Source: Flammeovirgaceae bacterium (lineage in GTDB: Bacteria > Bacteroidota > Bacteroidia > Cytophagales > Cyclobacteriaceae). From it: DNA of 64,000 nt. The stretch lies in NCBI GenBank assembly GCA_027487845.1, contig JAIYCV010000026.1:310001-374000 (forward strand). Reading direction: 5' to 3'. This document shows positions 29,723 to 39,673 of this stretch, one piece after another. The notes beneath the pieces were generated by a model. It was not told the origin of the DNA. It did not search any database and saw nothing but the letters and a program-made list of their open reading frames with translations. Every line of letters starts with the position of its first letter. The first letter of the stretch is position 1. A program made the translations under genes and the position numbers.

Positions 29723-30994
29723 TTAATTGTACAAAGGAAATTTTTTCACAAACCTGTTTACTTTTCCCTTTACCGATCGCAAGTGTTTGGCGTCTTCGGG
29801 TTTTTGAAGTGCTTCGTCTATCAACTCAACGATTTTAACGACATCTTTTTCCTTCAAGCCTCGCGAAGTCATGGCCGGTGTTCCGATTCTTATACCTGAT
29901 GTAACAAATGGTGACTGCGTATCGAAAGGCACCATGTTTTTGTTGATTGTAATATCGGCTTTGATTAATGCTTCTTCGGCAATCTTTCCTGTCAGTTTTT
30001 TAGAGCGGAGGTCAATCAACATCAAATGATTGTCTGTTCCGCCAGAAATAATTTGGTATTTTCTTTCAGCGAATGCTTGCGCCATGGCTTTCGCATTCTT
30101 AGCTACTTGCACAATGTATTCTAGGTATTCATCGCTTAGGGCCTCCTGAAACGCAATTGCTTTTGCTGCAATTACATGTTCCAAAGGGCCACCTTGAGTG
30201 CCCGGAAAAACCCCTGAATCCAACAGTGATGAAAGCTTTCTGATTTCGCCCTTCGGTGTGGTTAAACCCCACGGATTATCAATATTTTTTCCGACCATAA
30301 TTAATCCGCCACGCGGACCGCGAAGCGTTTTATGGGTAGTTGTTGTTACAATGTGGCATTCCTGTAAAGGATCATTTAACAACCCGCGCGCAATTAAACC
30401 AGATGGATGAGAAATATCCGCCAAAAGAAGTGCTCCCACAGCATCCGCAGCTTGCCTTAACTTTTTATAGTCCCAATCGCGACTGTAAGCCGAAGCCCCG
30501 CAGATGATCATCTTTGGTTTCTCGCGCAACGCAATTTCAATTACTTTATCAAAATCAATTAAACCTGTCTCTTTCTCAACACCGTAAAATGTTGGCTGAT
30601 ACAATTTCCCTGAAAAGTTTACAGGAGAACCATGGGTTAAATGCCCACCGTGAGATAAATCAAAACCCAAAATTTTGTCACCCGGCTTTAAACACGCAAG
30701 CATAACCGCTGCGTTGGCCTGTGCACCAGAATGAGGTTGGACATTTGCCCACGAAGCGCCAAAAAGTTCTTTTATTCTATCAATAGCAATTTGCTCAATT
30801 TCATCTACTACCTCGCAGCCCCCATAATAGCGCTTGCCGGGAAGGCCTTCGGCATATTTATTGGTAAGCACACTGCCTTGTGCCTTCATTACTTGTGGCG
30901 AAACGAAATTTTCAGAAGCGATAAGTTCAATACCATCTTGCTGGCGATGCTTTTCTTTTTCGATAAGGTCGAATATGAGTTTATCTCTCTTCAT
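29723..30994 (-). CDS. glyA: serine hydroxymethyltransferase
   Basis: 423 aa; [48 protein letters not shown]. Confidence 0.97.
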   Translation of the reverse strand: MKRDKLIFDLIEKEKHRQQDGIELIASENFVSPQVMKAQGSVLTNKYAEGLPGKRYYGGCEVVDEIEQIAIDRIKELFGASWANVQPHSGAQANAAVMLACLKPGDKILGFDLSHGGHLTHGSPVNFSGKLYQPTFYGVEKETGLIDFDKVIEIALREKPKMIICGASAYSRDWDYKKLRQAADAVGALLLADISHPSGLIARGLLNDPLQECHIVTTTTHKTLRGPRGGLIMVGKNIDNPWGLTTPKGEIRKLSSLLDSGVFPGTQGGPLEHVIAAKAIAFQEALSDEYLEYIVQVAKNAKAMAQAFAERKYQIISGGTDNHLMLIDLRSKKLTGKIAEEALIKADITINKNMVPFDTQSPFVTSGIRIGTPAMTSRGLKEKDVVKIVELIDEALQKPEDAKHLRSVKGKVNRFVKKFPLYN

Positions 30995-31154
30995 ATAGGG
31001 ATTTACAGATTAAAGGATTGATCAGAATTTATTAGCGGGCAAAAATACGATTTGATAATGAAAAGATTCGATAATTCGGAAATTCGTTGATTGACATAGT
31101 CAAGAATTCAACCGTTCATTTTCAAATTTCGAAATTGCTTAATTTCAAATTAAG

Positions 31155-31874
31155 TTACCACGAGTCGCTCGATCCGCCACCGCCAAAGCTTCCTCCGCCA
31201 CCAAAATCTGCGCCTCCACCACCTCCACTTCTTCCACCTAAGGCAGAGCCGAGCATACTTCCGGCAATAAAGCCGCCCATGCCGCCTCCGCCTCTCCTCG
31301 AGATTAAGATGAAGATTACAATCATTACCAAGATGCTAACCCAAGAGCTGCCTTTTGATCTTTTTCTGCGACCCACCTCGGTATTCTTATACTCTCCCTT
31401 AATGGCTTTAATCACAGCAACTACCCCTGCCTTTACACCATTATCATAATCTCCCATTCTAAAACGAGGAGCTATTTCGTTGCGATTGATTCGGCTCGAA
31501 AGCGCATCGGTCAAAACGCCCTCCAACCCGTGACCAACTTCAATGCGCATTTGCTTGTCGCCAATTGATATTAACATTAACACACCATTATCGGTATCTT
31601 TTTTACCGAGTTTCCACTCTTCGGCAACGCGAAGCGAATAGTCTTCCAAAGATGCCCCATCCAACGAGGGCACTATAAGAATGGCTATTTGATTGGTGGT
31701 AGAATCCCGTTCGGCCCTTAGCACATACTCCAATTGCGCCTTTGTTTCGGCTGAAAGCACGTTAGCTTCGTCATGCACCCAAAAGCCACCATGGGAAGGC
31801 ACGGCTTTTTCTTGGCCAAAAACCAGTATGCTTGAAAAGAATAAAATAGATATAAGAATGGTTCGCATTTGCAC
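31155..31874 (-). CDS. TPM-domain (YgcG-like) protein with Gly-rich C-terminus
   Basis: 239 aa; signal peptide, VHDEANVLSAETKAQLE, GNGVLMLISIGDKQMRIEVGHGLEG-like region, GGGGSFGGGGSSDSW tail. Confidence 0.88.
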   Translation of the reverse strand: MQMRTILISILFFSSILVFGQEKAVPSHGGFWVHDEANVLSAETKAQLEYVLRAERDSTTNQIAILIVPSLDGASLEDYSLRVAEEWKLGKKDTDNGVLMLISIGDKQMRIEVGHGLEGVLTDALSSRINRNEIAPRFRMGDYDNGVKAGVVAVIKAIKGEYKNTEVGRRKRSKGSSWVSILVMIVIFILISRRGGGGMGGFIAGSMLGSALGGRSGGGGGADFGGGGSFGGGGSSDSW

Positions 31875-31887
31875 GTAATTAAAAAAA

Positions 31888-32550
31888 TCAGTTCTCTTCT
31901 ACTCTAAGGTCGTCACGAAGTTCATTGATATCGTCTGGTGTTTGAACAAACCCTTTTTCCAATAGAATTTCTCCGCATCTTTTGATAGCGGCTTCAATTC
32001 CCTCGACAACTTTAGCTTGTTTCATGTGAGACGTTATTCCCCTTACTAAATTGTCCCATTCTTTTTGTTCCACCACTTTGCTAATTCCTCGGTCGGCCAT
32101 TACAATTACTTCGCGTTCGAAAAATGAAACGAAAATCATAATGCCTGTGCGGTGTCTCGTATTGAAAACCTCCTCTGCCAGAAACGCACTTTCGGCACGC
32201 TTGCGGGTGGCTTGGTCTAAGTGAGCTTGGTTGAGAATCAATTTTTTAAGAGGTTCTACATAATTAATTAAGCCCGCACCAATCAAGCCTCCTATCACCA
32301 CTGCCATAAACAAAAATAACGGGTCTCTATCATAGGCAGCCAAATCTGGTGCATATCGATCCAAAAAAATGGCGGCAATAAAACTAATGGTGGCACCGAG
32401 AATGGCGCCTCTAAAGTTGGCAATTGAGTAGTATCCGCTTCGTTCAACAAAAACAGGTACAATTTCGCCCGATATTTTACTCTCACCTTCCCGCACCGCG
32501 GCTTTAATCCGTTCGAGATCAGCCGCACTAAATCTTTTGTGGATGGACAT
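31888..32550 (-). CDS. TPM-domain protein (YgcG/Psb32-related)
   Basis: MSIHKRFSAADLERIKAAVREGESKISGEIVPVF, RTGIMIFVSFFEREVIVMADRGI; start trimmed from 32664. Confidence 0.82.
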   Translation of the reverse strand: MSIHKRFSAADLERIKAAVREGESKISGEIVPVFVERSGYYSIANFRGAILGATISFIAAIFLDRYAPDLAAYDRDPLFLFMAVVIGGLIGAGLINYVEPLKKLILNQAHLDQATRKRAESAFLAEEVFNTRHRTGIMIFVSFFEREVIVMADRGISKVVEQKEWDNLVRGITSHMKQAKVVEGIEAAIKRCGEILLEKGFVQTPDDINELRDDLRVEEN

Positions 32551-32600
32551 GATAATGACTTTTAGAACTTCAAAGATAAGCGCATAATTATGATTTTGGG

Positions 32601-33743
32601 TTAGGATTTTAGAATAATCCCGTTCCAATCTGTTCGATAATAAAACCGACTGAAGAGTATCCACGAACTGGCGATAGCTAAAAGCATCATTATCAATAGT
32701 AGGTTAAACAAAAGCCCGATAAAAGAAAAGGTGAATACCCAGAAAACAGAATACAAGAACTTTTTCATATTGAGTTGATTTCGGTAAAGGCAGCTTCTCA
32801 AAAAAGAACAAATACCTATGCAAAATAACACCAATGCTAAGCCAGTCCAGTTGAAATAAAATAATATCCAGACACTTTCTGGCAGAAGAATAAGTGCTAG
32901 GGTAGAAAGCCAATTAATATAAATTCGGCTCTTGCTCCATGGAAAGTTTTTAATGAACACTAACTGCTCCCGTTCAAACCGTGCCGACTCAAATACCAGA
33001 AAAGCGTGTGCCACTGAAATAAACAGCGCAATAAATCCACCAAAAAAAGTAATGTTGGTATTCGTTTGCAATAGGTAAACTATACTGAAAATACTAGCAA
33101 AAGATAAGACTTTTGTGAGGGTAAGGGCAAGCGGTCTGTCTATTATGTGATAGATAAACAATGAAAAAAATGGCTTTTGCCAGTGCTGAGTTATCTTACC
33201 GAAAGTAGACTGTTGGAAACTTTCAATGTGAGTATAAAACCGAACAGTTAGGAACACTGAGGTGAGGCAATTGAGTAAGATTACAAACAAGACGATGACA
33301 AAGGCGGTGGTAAACTGATGATAGATAGCCCCCACAGTAAGCGCGAAAAGACCAAAGATTATTAGCGGGATAGAAATTAAGGTCTGAACAACGAACCAAC
33401 TTTTGAACAACTCCTGCCTTTTTAACGCTGTGCCACTGTAGAACAAAAATTGATTAGCGGGCAACATCAATTCGGCCGCAATGTATCGGTAGCTTTTAAT
33501 AGTAAACCCTATCCAAACAATAAAAACAATGGCCACTAAGGGTGGCGAGGAAAGCAAAGTGAGCACAAACAACAGGTTTTGAACAATTCTGTCGGCAGGC
33601 TCTAGATGGGTCTGGTTTAATACCTGAATGAAAAAGCAATAACTAAAAATGCCAACAAAGAAAAAAAGTAAACTGCCCGCATGATTGCGATAAAAACCCT
33701 TTACAAAAATTTTTATAAGAACTTTGGTAAGGGGGTAGATCAT
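32601..33743 (-). CDS. hypothetical multi-pass membrane protein
   Basis: 380 aa with many hydrophobic helices. Confidence 0.6.
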   Translation of the reverse strand: MIYPLTKVLIKIFVKGFYRNHAGSLLFFFVGIFSYCFFIQVLNQTHLEPADRIVQNLLFVLTLLSSPPLVAIVFIVWIGFTIKSYRYIAAELMLPANQFLFYSGTALKRQELFKSWFVVQTLISIPLIIFGLFALTVGAIYHQFTTAFVIVLFVILLNCLTSVFLTVRFYTHIESFQQSTFGKITQHWQKPFFSLFIYHIIDRPLALTLTKVLSFASIFSIVYLLQTNTNITFFGGFIALFISVAHAFLVFESARFEREQLVFIKNFPWSKSRIYINWLSTLALILLPESVWILFYFNWTGLALVLFCIGICSFLRSCLYRNQLNMKKFLYSVFWVFTFSFIGLLFNLLLIMMLLAIASSWILFSRFYYRTDWNGIILKS

Positions 33744-33805
33744 TCAGATTAAAAAGGAATTATCAATCGGAGGTTAACGTCTTTTGGATTGCAAAAAGGA
33801 CTATC

Positions 33806-35143
33806 TCAAATCTTCTTACCCCTCCACTTGCCGTAGCGCATATAAAAAAACGCCATAGTAAACATTGAGATCCAATACACCCACTCGCTGCCCCAGCCCC
33901 AGACAATCGATAAGTTCCAATATTCCAACACCAGGTAGACATACACGATATAGATGACAAGGGTAACTGATTCGATAGCAAGGTTTATTTTTGTGTTGCC
34001 GGTGCCTGTAACAGAATTTAACCAAATAGTGCCAAACGACATCATCAATAAGGCGAACGACACCGTGCGCAAAACAGGTGTTGCTTCATTGATAAATTCA
34101 TTTCCTTGTCCATAAAAAGACAAAAACATTCTTGGAAAAAGATTCAACAGAACAAACAAAACAAACGAGATAGAAAAACTGAGCTTTACCACTTTTCTTA
34201 TTAGCGGTAGTACCTCATCGTCTTTTCCCTGACCGATAATATTACTTACCATTGTGTTTGTGGTGGAGGCAAAGGCCCAACAGAAAATGCCGAACAAGCC
34301 AAAAATATTTCTCATTGTATTGGAAATAGCCAATGCCCTATTGCCATGGTGTTCTACCAAAATGTAAAAATACTCCCAAGTAATTATGCTGATAGCATAT
34401 TGAGCTATAAGAGGTGCCGATTGAACAAGAATGAGCTTGGCTAAAGTGCCGTCCAAGGTTTTATTTTCATAAAAAGAGAATCGTTTATGAATTTGTTTTG
34501 AGTGTACTACTAAGTAAATAACAATAAGACCTGTTGCTTCGGCAATAATGGAGGCATAGGCCGCCCCATTGAAACCTAATGCAGGCAGACCAAAATGACC
34601 GTAGATTAATCCATAGTCCAGAACAATGTTGACTAGTGCCTCTGAAAGTGTCCCCCAAACAAGCAACTTAGTTTGATTAGTGCCAACCAGAAGGGCATTG
34701 CGCATTACGTACAAGTAAAGAAAAGGCAGACCCCAAATCCGGATCAAAAGAAAGTGGATTACTTGATCAGCCGTAGAAACAGAATGGATAACACCTCGAA
34801 GAATGACCGGTGCCAATAGATACGTCAGGGCAATTCCAACGGCAGCGATGCCCAGGGCGATCCAAACTCCGTGGTAAAATATTCGCCCAATTTCTTTTGG
34901 TAAATTCTGACCAGCTCTTCTTCCAATAAGTGATTGGAGCCCATTATTCAATCCGTTGCCGATTACCGCAAAGATGAGGTAGTAAACACCAGTAATGCCT
35001 GCGCTTGCCAACTCTTGTTGCCCTAGGCCCCCTAAAAAGACATTATTGGTAATGAAGTTGATTTGAGGCACGAGCATAGCCAGCGAAATGGGTAATGCCA
35101 TTTGTAATATCTGCCTATAGCTAGTCTTTACTTGTAGGGTCAC
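33806..35143 (-). CDS. MATE-family efflux transporter
   Basis: 445 aa; ALPISLAMLVPQINFITNNVFLGGLG, two-fold repeated 6-TM architecture. Confidence 0.88.
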   Translation of the reverse strand: MTLQVKTSYRQILQMALPISLAMLVPQINFITNNVFLGGLGQQELASAGITGVYYLIFAVIGNGLNNGLQSLIGRRAGQNLPKEIGRIFYHGVWIALGIAAVGIALTYLLAPVILRGVIHSVSTADQVIHFLLIRIWGLPFLYLYVMRNALLVGTNQTKLLVWGTLSEALVNIVLDYGLIYGHFGLPALGFNGAAYASIIAEATGLIVIYLVVHSKQIHKRFSFYENKTLDGTLAKLILVQSAPLIAQYAISIITWEYFYILVEHHGNRALAISNTMRNIFGLFGIFCWAFASTTNTMVSNIIGQGKDDEVLPLIRKVVKLSFSISFVLFVLLNLFPRMFLSFYGQGNEFINEATPVLRTVSFALLMMSFGTIWLNSVTGTGNTKINLAIESVTLVIYIVYVYLVLEYWNLSIVWGWGSEWVYWISMFTMAFFYMRYGKWRGKKI

Positions 35144-35149
35144 TCGTAA

Positions 35150-35187
35150 GGTTAAAAATAAAAAGCCCCGAAGATAAGTCCGGGGCT
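35150..35187 (-). terminator. Rho-independent terminator
   Basis: Stem AGCCCCG (35164-35170)/CGGGGCT (35181-35187) followed on the minus strand by TTTTATTTTT; lies just after the 61-aa ORF. Confidence 0.75.
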
Positions 35188-35258
35188 AAAATTTTCGCAA
35201 AGTATTTTCTACGGAATGTAATTCCAAATTTTTAGCGTCACGTTTGGTTAGAGAACTA

Positions 35259-35444
35259 TTAAGCTGCCTTCGACAGATTATCTTCTTTTACCTTATTCGT
35301 TCTCACTTCTTTCGATTCGAGATCAAACCATTTTACCTCCACTAAGTTTGTTTTTAAATACTTGAGCACCTCCATCACCTTACCATCAATTTTGCTGCGA
35401 ACGCGCTCACCTTTTCTAAACAATCTTCTCATCTTCATAATCAA
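35259..35444 (-). CDS. small basic protein, resembles DUF2158-type YodC-like proteins
   Basis: 61 aa; FRKGERVRSKIDGKVMEVLKY...VEVKWFDLESKEVRTNKVKEDNL. Confidence 0.6.
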   Translation of the reverse strand: MIMKMRRLFRKGERVRSKIDGKVMEVLKYLKTNLVEVKWFDLESKEVRTNKVKEDNLSKAA

Positions 35445-35453
35445 AAATTAAGA

Positions 35454-36968
35454 TTAAAACCTAATTGCATAAATATACTCTCTTGGATAGTCTTCATAAA
35501 TACCTGAAAAGGTCACTAAGTCACCCGTCTTCTTTTTCTTCAATAGCTCATTGAGTTCTTTGGCAGATTTCACTTCTGCATCATTTACGTGAGTGATGAT
35601 AAAACCTTGTCTCATTTCTGTGTAGCGAGCAATTTTACCATTTTCTAACGACTTTACTTTTACGCCAGTATTAAGTTCTAGTTTTTTTAGTGTTTTGGCA
35701 TCCAAATCCTCCAATTCCATACCTAACGAAGCGACAGCGTCCTTCTCCTCACGCTTAATAGTACCCAATTTGCCATCCTTATTTTTAAGAGTAACCGGTA
35801 AAGTCAGCAGTTTACCTTTTCTGTTGACTACTACGTTTACTTTATCACCTGGTCTTTTACGCCCAATGTACTCAATAAGGGCTGAACTTGATTTAATGTC
35901 AGTTTCATCAAGTTTAACAACTACATCTCCCTTTTCAATGCCTGCGGCTTTGGCGGCACTTTTATCGGCCGCATCGCCAAAGCCATTAACAAAAGCCCCA
36001 TCATTTACCCCTAAATCTTCTCTTTTGGAGACTTCACTCGTTACGTTTTCTATCTGAATGCCCAACCAGCCTCTTTGAACAGTTCCAAAAGCAATTAAAT
36101 CTTCCACTACTTTACTTACTATGTTCGAAGGCACTGCAAATCCATAACCACTATAGGAGCCTGTTGGGCTTGCTATGGCTGTATTTATACCCAGTAGTTC
36201 ACCATTTAAGTTGACAAGCGCGCCCCCGCTATTCCCAGGATTAATTGCGGCATCGGTTTGGATGAACGACTCGATTGCGGTGTTGGGCTGATTTTCTTGT
36301 TGCCCTTGGCTATTGAACAAATTTGGCCTGTTTGAATTTATTATGTTAATGTTTCGTCCTTTCGCGCTGATAATTCCTGCGGTGACAGTGCTATTCAAGT
36401 TGAAGGGATTGCCTACTGCCAACACCCATTCGCCAACCTTTGAATTATCGGAATTAACAAATGAAAGGTAAGGCAATTCTTTCTCATGAATTTTAATCAA
36501 CGCAATATCCGTGTCGGGATCAGTTCCAATAACCTCTGCTTTGAAGGTACGATTATCAGACAAAGTTACTTCTACTATGTCGGCACCTTGCACAACATGA
36601 TTGTTGGTTGCAATGTATCCATCTGCATTAATAATTACACCTGAACCGCTGCTTTGGCTGGGTTGTTTTTGAATTTGATTATTAGGTCCAAAGAAAAACT
36701 GGAACGGATCATTTGGATTGCCTTTAGCTACCGTAGTTTCACTAGACGACTTTATATGAACTACTGCTTTTGTTACCTTTTCGGCAGTTGCAGTAAAATC
36801 AAGACCTACGGGTTGCCCCGCTGAATTTAGCGCTACCGTGCTGGTGGGAACGTTGGAAACGTGCTCAATTTTTACTCCATTATTATCGTTCCCTAACCAG
36901 TTATAAGCGGCAATGGTGCAGGTGCTACCAAGAACCGCAGCTAATAAAAGTTGACCAAACTGTTTCAT
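35454..36968 (-). CDS. Do/DegQ-family serine endopeptidase with PDZ domains
   Basis: 504 aa; NNHVVQGAD, DTDIALIKI, DAAINPGNSGGALVNLNGELLGINTAI, two PDZ-like regions. Confidence 0.95.
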   Translation of the reverse strand: MKQFGQLLLAAVLGSTCTIAAYNWLGNDNNGVKIEHVSNVPTSTVALNSAGQPVGLDFTATAEKVTKAVVHIKSSSETTVAKGNPNDPFQFFFGPNNQIQKQPSQSSGSGVIINADGYIATNNHVVQGADIVEVTLSDNRTFKAEVIGTDPDTDIALIKIHEKELPYLSFVNSDNSKVGEWVLAVGNPFNLNSTVTAGIISAKGRNINIINSNRPNLFNSQGQQENQPNTAIESFIQTDAAINPGNSGGALVNLNGELLGINTAIASPTGSYSGYGFAVPSNIVSKVVEDLIAFGTVQRGWLGIQIENVTSEVSKREDLGVNDGAFVNGFGDAADKSAAKAAGIEKGDVVVKLDETDIKSSSALIEYIGRKRPGDKVNVVVNRKGKLLTLPVTLKNKDGKLGTIKREEKDAVASLGMELEDLDAKTLKKLELNTGVKVKSLENGKIARYTEMRQGFIITHVNDAEVKSAKELNELLKKKKTGDLVTFSGIYEDYPREYIYAIRF

Positions 36969-37204
36969 TTTTTTTAAATTTAAGTTTTACGAATAATTTT
37001 TAGCCTAACAAAAGTTGTACCGACAGCATTAACACTGACAAATTGTTCACACAGTTAAATCGCTACCTGAAAAACTTACCTAAGCTTGTTTGTGGGAGAA
37101 TAGATGTTAGATGTCCTAAAAAAGTTGTCATCTTTTTAACTTGTTCCTTCATCACGCCAACGCCACTTTTTTTATTAGAATACTAATACGTTGGATTTCA
37201 ATAA

Positions 37205-37825
37205 TTAGTTCTTTACAAGTTCACCATTCTTATAGGTGTACTCAATGGTTTTGTTTCCGTTTTGATCATACCACTTCGAAACACCTTCACGGGTTCCATT
37301 TACGTAGTTCCCTTCTTCCATTAGCTTCCCATTGTCATAATACAATTTAACAGATCCCTCTAGTTTGTCGTTTTGGTAGAAACGTTCTTCTTTTAAAGTG
37401 GTGTAATTGTATTCCATATAGGGGCCATGGCGGAGGTTATTTCGATACAATACTTTTTTTGTAAACTGGCCAGTACTGTTTAACTCGATTAGCCAGCCTT
37501 CCTTTTTTCCATTTACATAAGAGGTTATCTTTTTTGCCGAACCATTGGTGTTAAACTCAACCCAAGAACCAACTTTCTTACCATTCATAAGTGTTCCTTG
37601 AACGATGATGTTGCCTTGGTTATCAGTAACTGTAACATTTTCGAGCCCATCATTGCCTTCGTATTTTTGTCTTACCGCACCAGGAGGCAGATCGAGTGAG
37701 ATGGTATCAGCAACGGCTACAGTAGGTTGGGGTTTAGATTCATTTCGGGTTTCGTTCGAGTTTGTTTCTGGACTTGAACAAGAAAGCAAGATTCCAAAAA
37801 TTGTTACCGCAAAAAATTTGTTCAT
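37205..37825 (-). CDS. MORN-repeat (YwqK-like) lipoprotein
   Basis: 206 aa; LLSCSS lipobox-like, repeated Y.NG..EG/ N.K..GPY.EY units. Confidence 0.8.
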   Translation of the reverse strand: MNKFFAVTIFGILLSCSSPETNSNETRNESKPQPTVAVADTISLDLPPGAVRQKYEGNDGLENVTVTDNQGNIIVQGTLMNGKKVGSWVEFNTNGSAKKITSYVNGKKEGWLIELNSTGQFTKKVLYRNNLRHGPYMEYNYTTLKEERFYQNDKLEGSVKLYYDNGKLMEEGNYVNGTREGVSKWYDQNGNKTIEYTYKNGELVKN

Positions 37826-37902
37826 AATTTAAAAGGATCATTATCGCCCAAATATATTAAGTAACTTTACTTCAAATCAATACTTTACGATAACAAAATT
37901 TA

Positions 37903-39078
37903 ATGAATCTAGCTGCCTCCATTGTATTAAAAAAAGATCGTGAACATTCTATAAAACGCTTTCACCCCTGGGTATTTTCTGGCGCTATCCATGCCATGGA
38001 GGGTAATCCCAGTCAAGGCGATTGGGTTGAGGTAAAAGATTTTAATAAAAAAACGCTGGGCTACGGTCACTACCAGAAAGGAACGATCACCGTAAGGCTG
38101 CTCTCGTTTTCCGTTGAAAAGCCAACGCCAGAAATCTATCATACAAAAATTAAGAAGGCCTATCAATTACGATTGGACGCGGGGGTCATCTCACAGCAAA
38201 CAAATTGCTATAGGTTGACACATGGTGAAGCGGATAGTTTGCCCGGATTGATAATTGATGTTTACAATGGAGTCGCCATTATTCAGGCACATAGCGATGG
38301 CATGCACAACGATCGACACATCATTACTTCTGCATTGAAAGAACTATTGGGCGATCAACTGCAAGCAGTGTTTTATAAAAGTCATTCGTCCCTTTCGGGG
38401 AAAGTTGAGTCCGAATATCTGTTTGGTATGGCTGCGCTGCCTCATTTAACAACCGAGCATGGCAACAAATTTTTTGTAGATTGGGAAGAAGGTCAGAAAA
38501 CAGGATTTTTTCTGGATCAGCGTGAGAACAGAAAGTTATTGGGTGAGTATTCTAAAGATAGAATTGTACTCAATACATTTTGCTATACCGGAGGTTTTTC
38601 GGTGTATGCCCTACAAGCAGGAGCAGGCCTTGTGCATTCTGTTGATTCATCCGCTAAAGCGATTGAGTTAACGAGAAAGAACATCGAACATAATGGGTTT
38701 GACAATTCTGTTCACCAAAGTTTTGCCATTGATACATTTGAATTCTTGAAAGACAAAAAAGATCAATACGATTTGATAATCCTTGATCCTCCCGCATTTG
38801 CGAAACATAAAGATGCCAAGCACCAGGCTATGAAAGGCTACCAGCGATTGAATACAGAGGCGTTTCGAGCAATTAAGCCCAATGGTATCGTATTCACTTT
38901 TTCATGCAGCCAGGTGGTGGACAGACAATTATTTTATGATACAGTCGTTTCAGCAGCCATTCAGTCTGGCCGAGAAATAAAAGTGTTACATCATCTTTCT
39001 CAACCTGCCGATCATCCTGTTTCAATTTACCATCCGGAAGGAGAATATTTGAAAGGACTTGTATTGTATGTTCATTAA
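37903..39078 (+). CDS. class I SAM-dependent rRNA methyltransferase (RlmI-like, PUA + MTase)
   Basis: 391 aa; FHPWVFSGAI, GFFLDQRENR, NTFCYTGGFSVYAL, DLIILDPPAFAK. Confidence 0.92.
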   Translation: MNLAASIVLKKDREHSIKRFHPWVFSGAIHAMEGNPSQGDWVEVKDFNKKTLGYGHYQKGTITVRLLSFSVEKPTPEIYHTKIKKAYQLRLDAGVISQQTNCYRLTHGEADSLPGLIIDVYNGVAIIQAHSDGMHNDRHIITSALKELLGDQLQAVFYKSHSSLSGKVESEYLFGMAALPHLTTEHGNKFFVDWEEGQKTGFFLDQRENRKLLGEYSKDRIVLNTFCYTGGFSVYALQAGAGLVHSVDSSAKAIELTRKNIEHNGFDNSVHQSFAIDTFEFLKDKKDQYDLIILDPPAFAKHKDAKHQAMKGYQRLNTEAFRAIKPNGIVFTFSCSQVVDRQLFYDTVVSAAIQSGREIKVLHHLSQPADHPVSIYHPEGEYLKGLVLYVH

Positions 39079-39099
39079 AAAAACCTTTCTTCTATTATA

Positions 39100-39624
39100 A
39101 TGAATCCAAGATTAAATAAACTTTTTGTTTTGCTAGAGGAAGACAGGATCTCCCTATTACAGCAAGTAGGAAGACTTTCGCAAGAGCAATTCCAAAATAA
39201 AGTAAATGGCAAATGGTCTATCCAACAAATTCTTTCTCACTTAATGACGGCTGAGAAATTGTCGTTGCAATACTTAAATAAAAAAGTGCAAGGGATAAAT
39301 CAGGCAGAGAATACCGGACTGATTGAAGAGTTGAAAATGATAGCATTAAAGTTATCGCAGCGACTACCTTTTAAATTCAGGGCACCAAAAGGGCTCCACG
39401 AAATAACACCCACGCTGGATTTAGAACAATTAGAATTGCAATGGGGGCAAGAAAGGCAAGAGTTGAAAAAATTTCTGGAACAGATTAAAGACGATCAGAT
39501 CAATAAGAAGATTTATCGACATGTGAGAGTCGGCTTACTTAACATTCAACAGACCTTGACCTTTTTTAGGGAACATCATATTCACCATTTACCGCAGATC
39601 AAAAAGTTAATGCAACTCAACTAA
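39100..39624 (+). CDS. DinB-superfamily protein
   Basis: 174 aa; KWSIQQILSHLMTAE, REHHIHHLPQI. Confidence 0.78.
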   Translation: MNPRLNKLFVLLEEDRISLLQQVGRLSQEQFQNKVNGKWSIQQILSHLMTAEKLSLQYLNKKVQGINQAENTGLIEELKMIALKLSQRLPFKFRAPKGLHEITPTLDLEQLELQWGQERQELKKFLEQIKDDQINKKIYRHVRVGLLNIQQTLTFFREHHIHHLPQIKKLMQLN

Positions 39625-39673
39625 TTGTTTTTACTTTGCGCTCGCAATTGAAAAATCTATCCATACATCATCT

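Noticed and set aside
31010-31150. AT-rich ATTCG/AATTTC-type degenerate repeats downstream of the TPM gene
   Set aside because: Low-complexity intergenic sequence; no clear unit length or structure.
31087-31449. 120-aa Pro-rich ORF (PPPPKLPPPPKSAPPPPPLLPPK)
   Set aside because: Antisense shadow of the Gly-rich C-terminus of the TPM-domain gene 31155-31874.
37205-37825. YwqK-like protein as an antitoxin
   Set aside because: Family name is often 'antitoxin YwqK', but no toxin partner is adjacent and the protein looks like a MORN-repeat lipoprotein.
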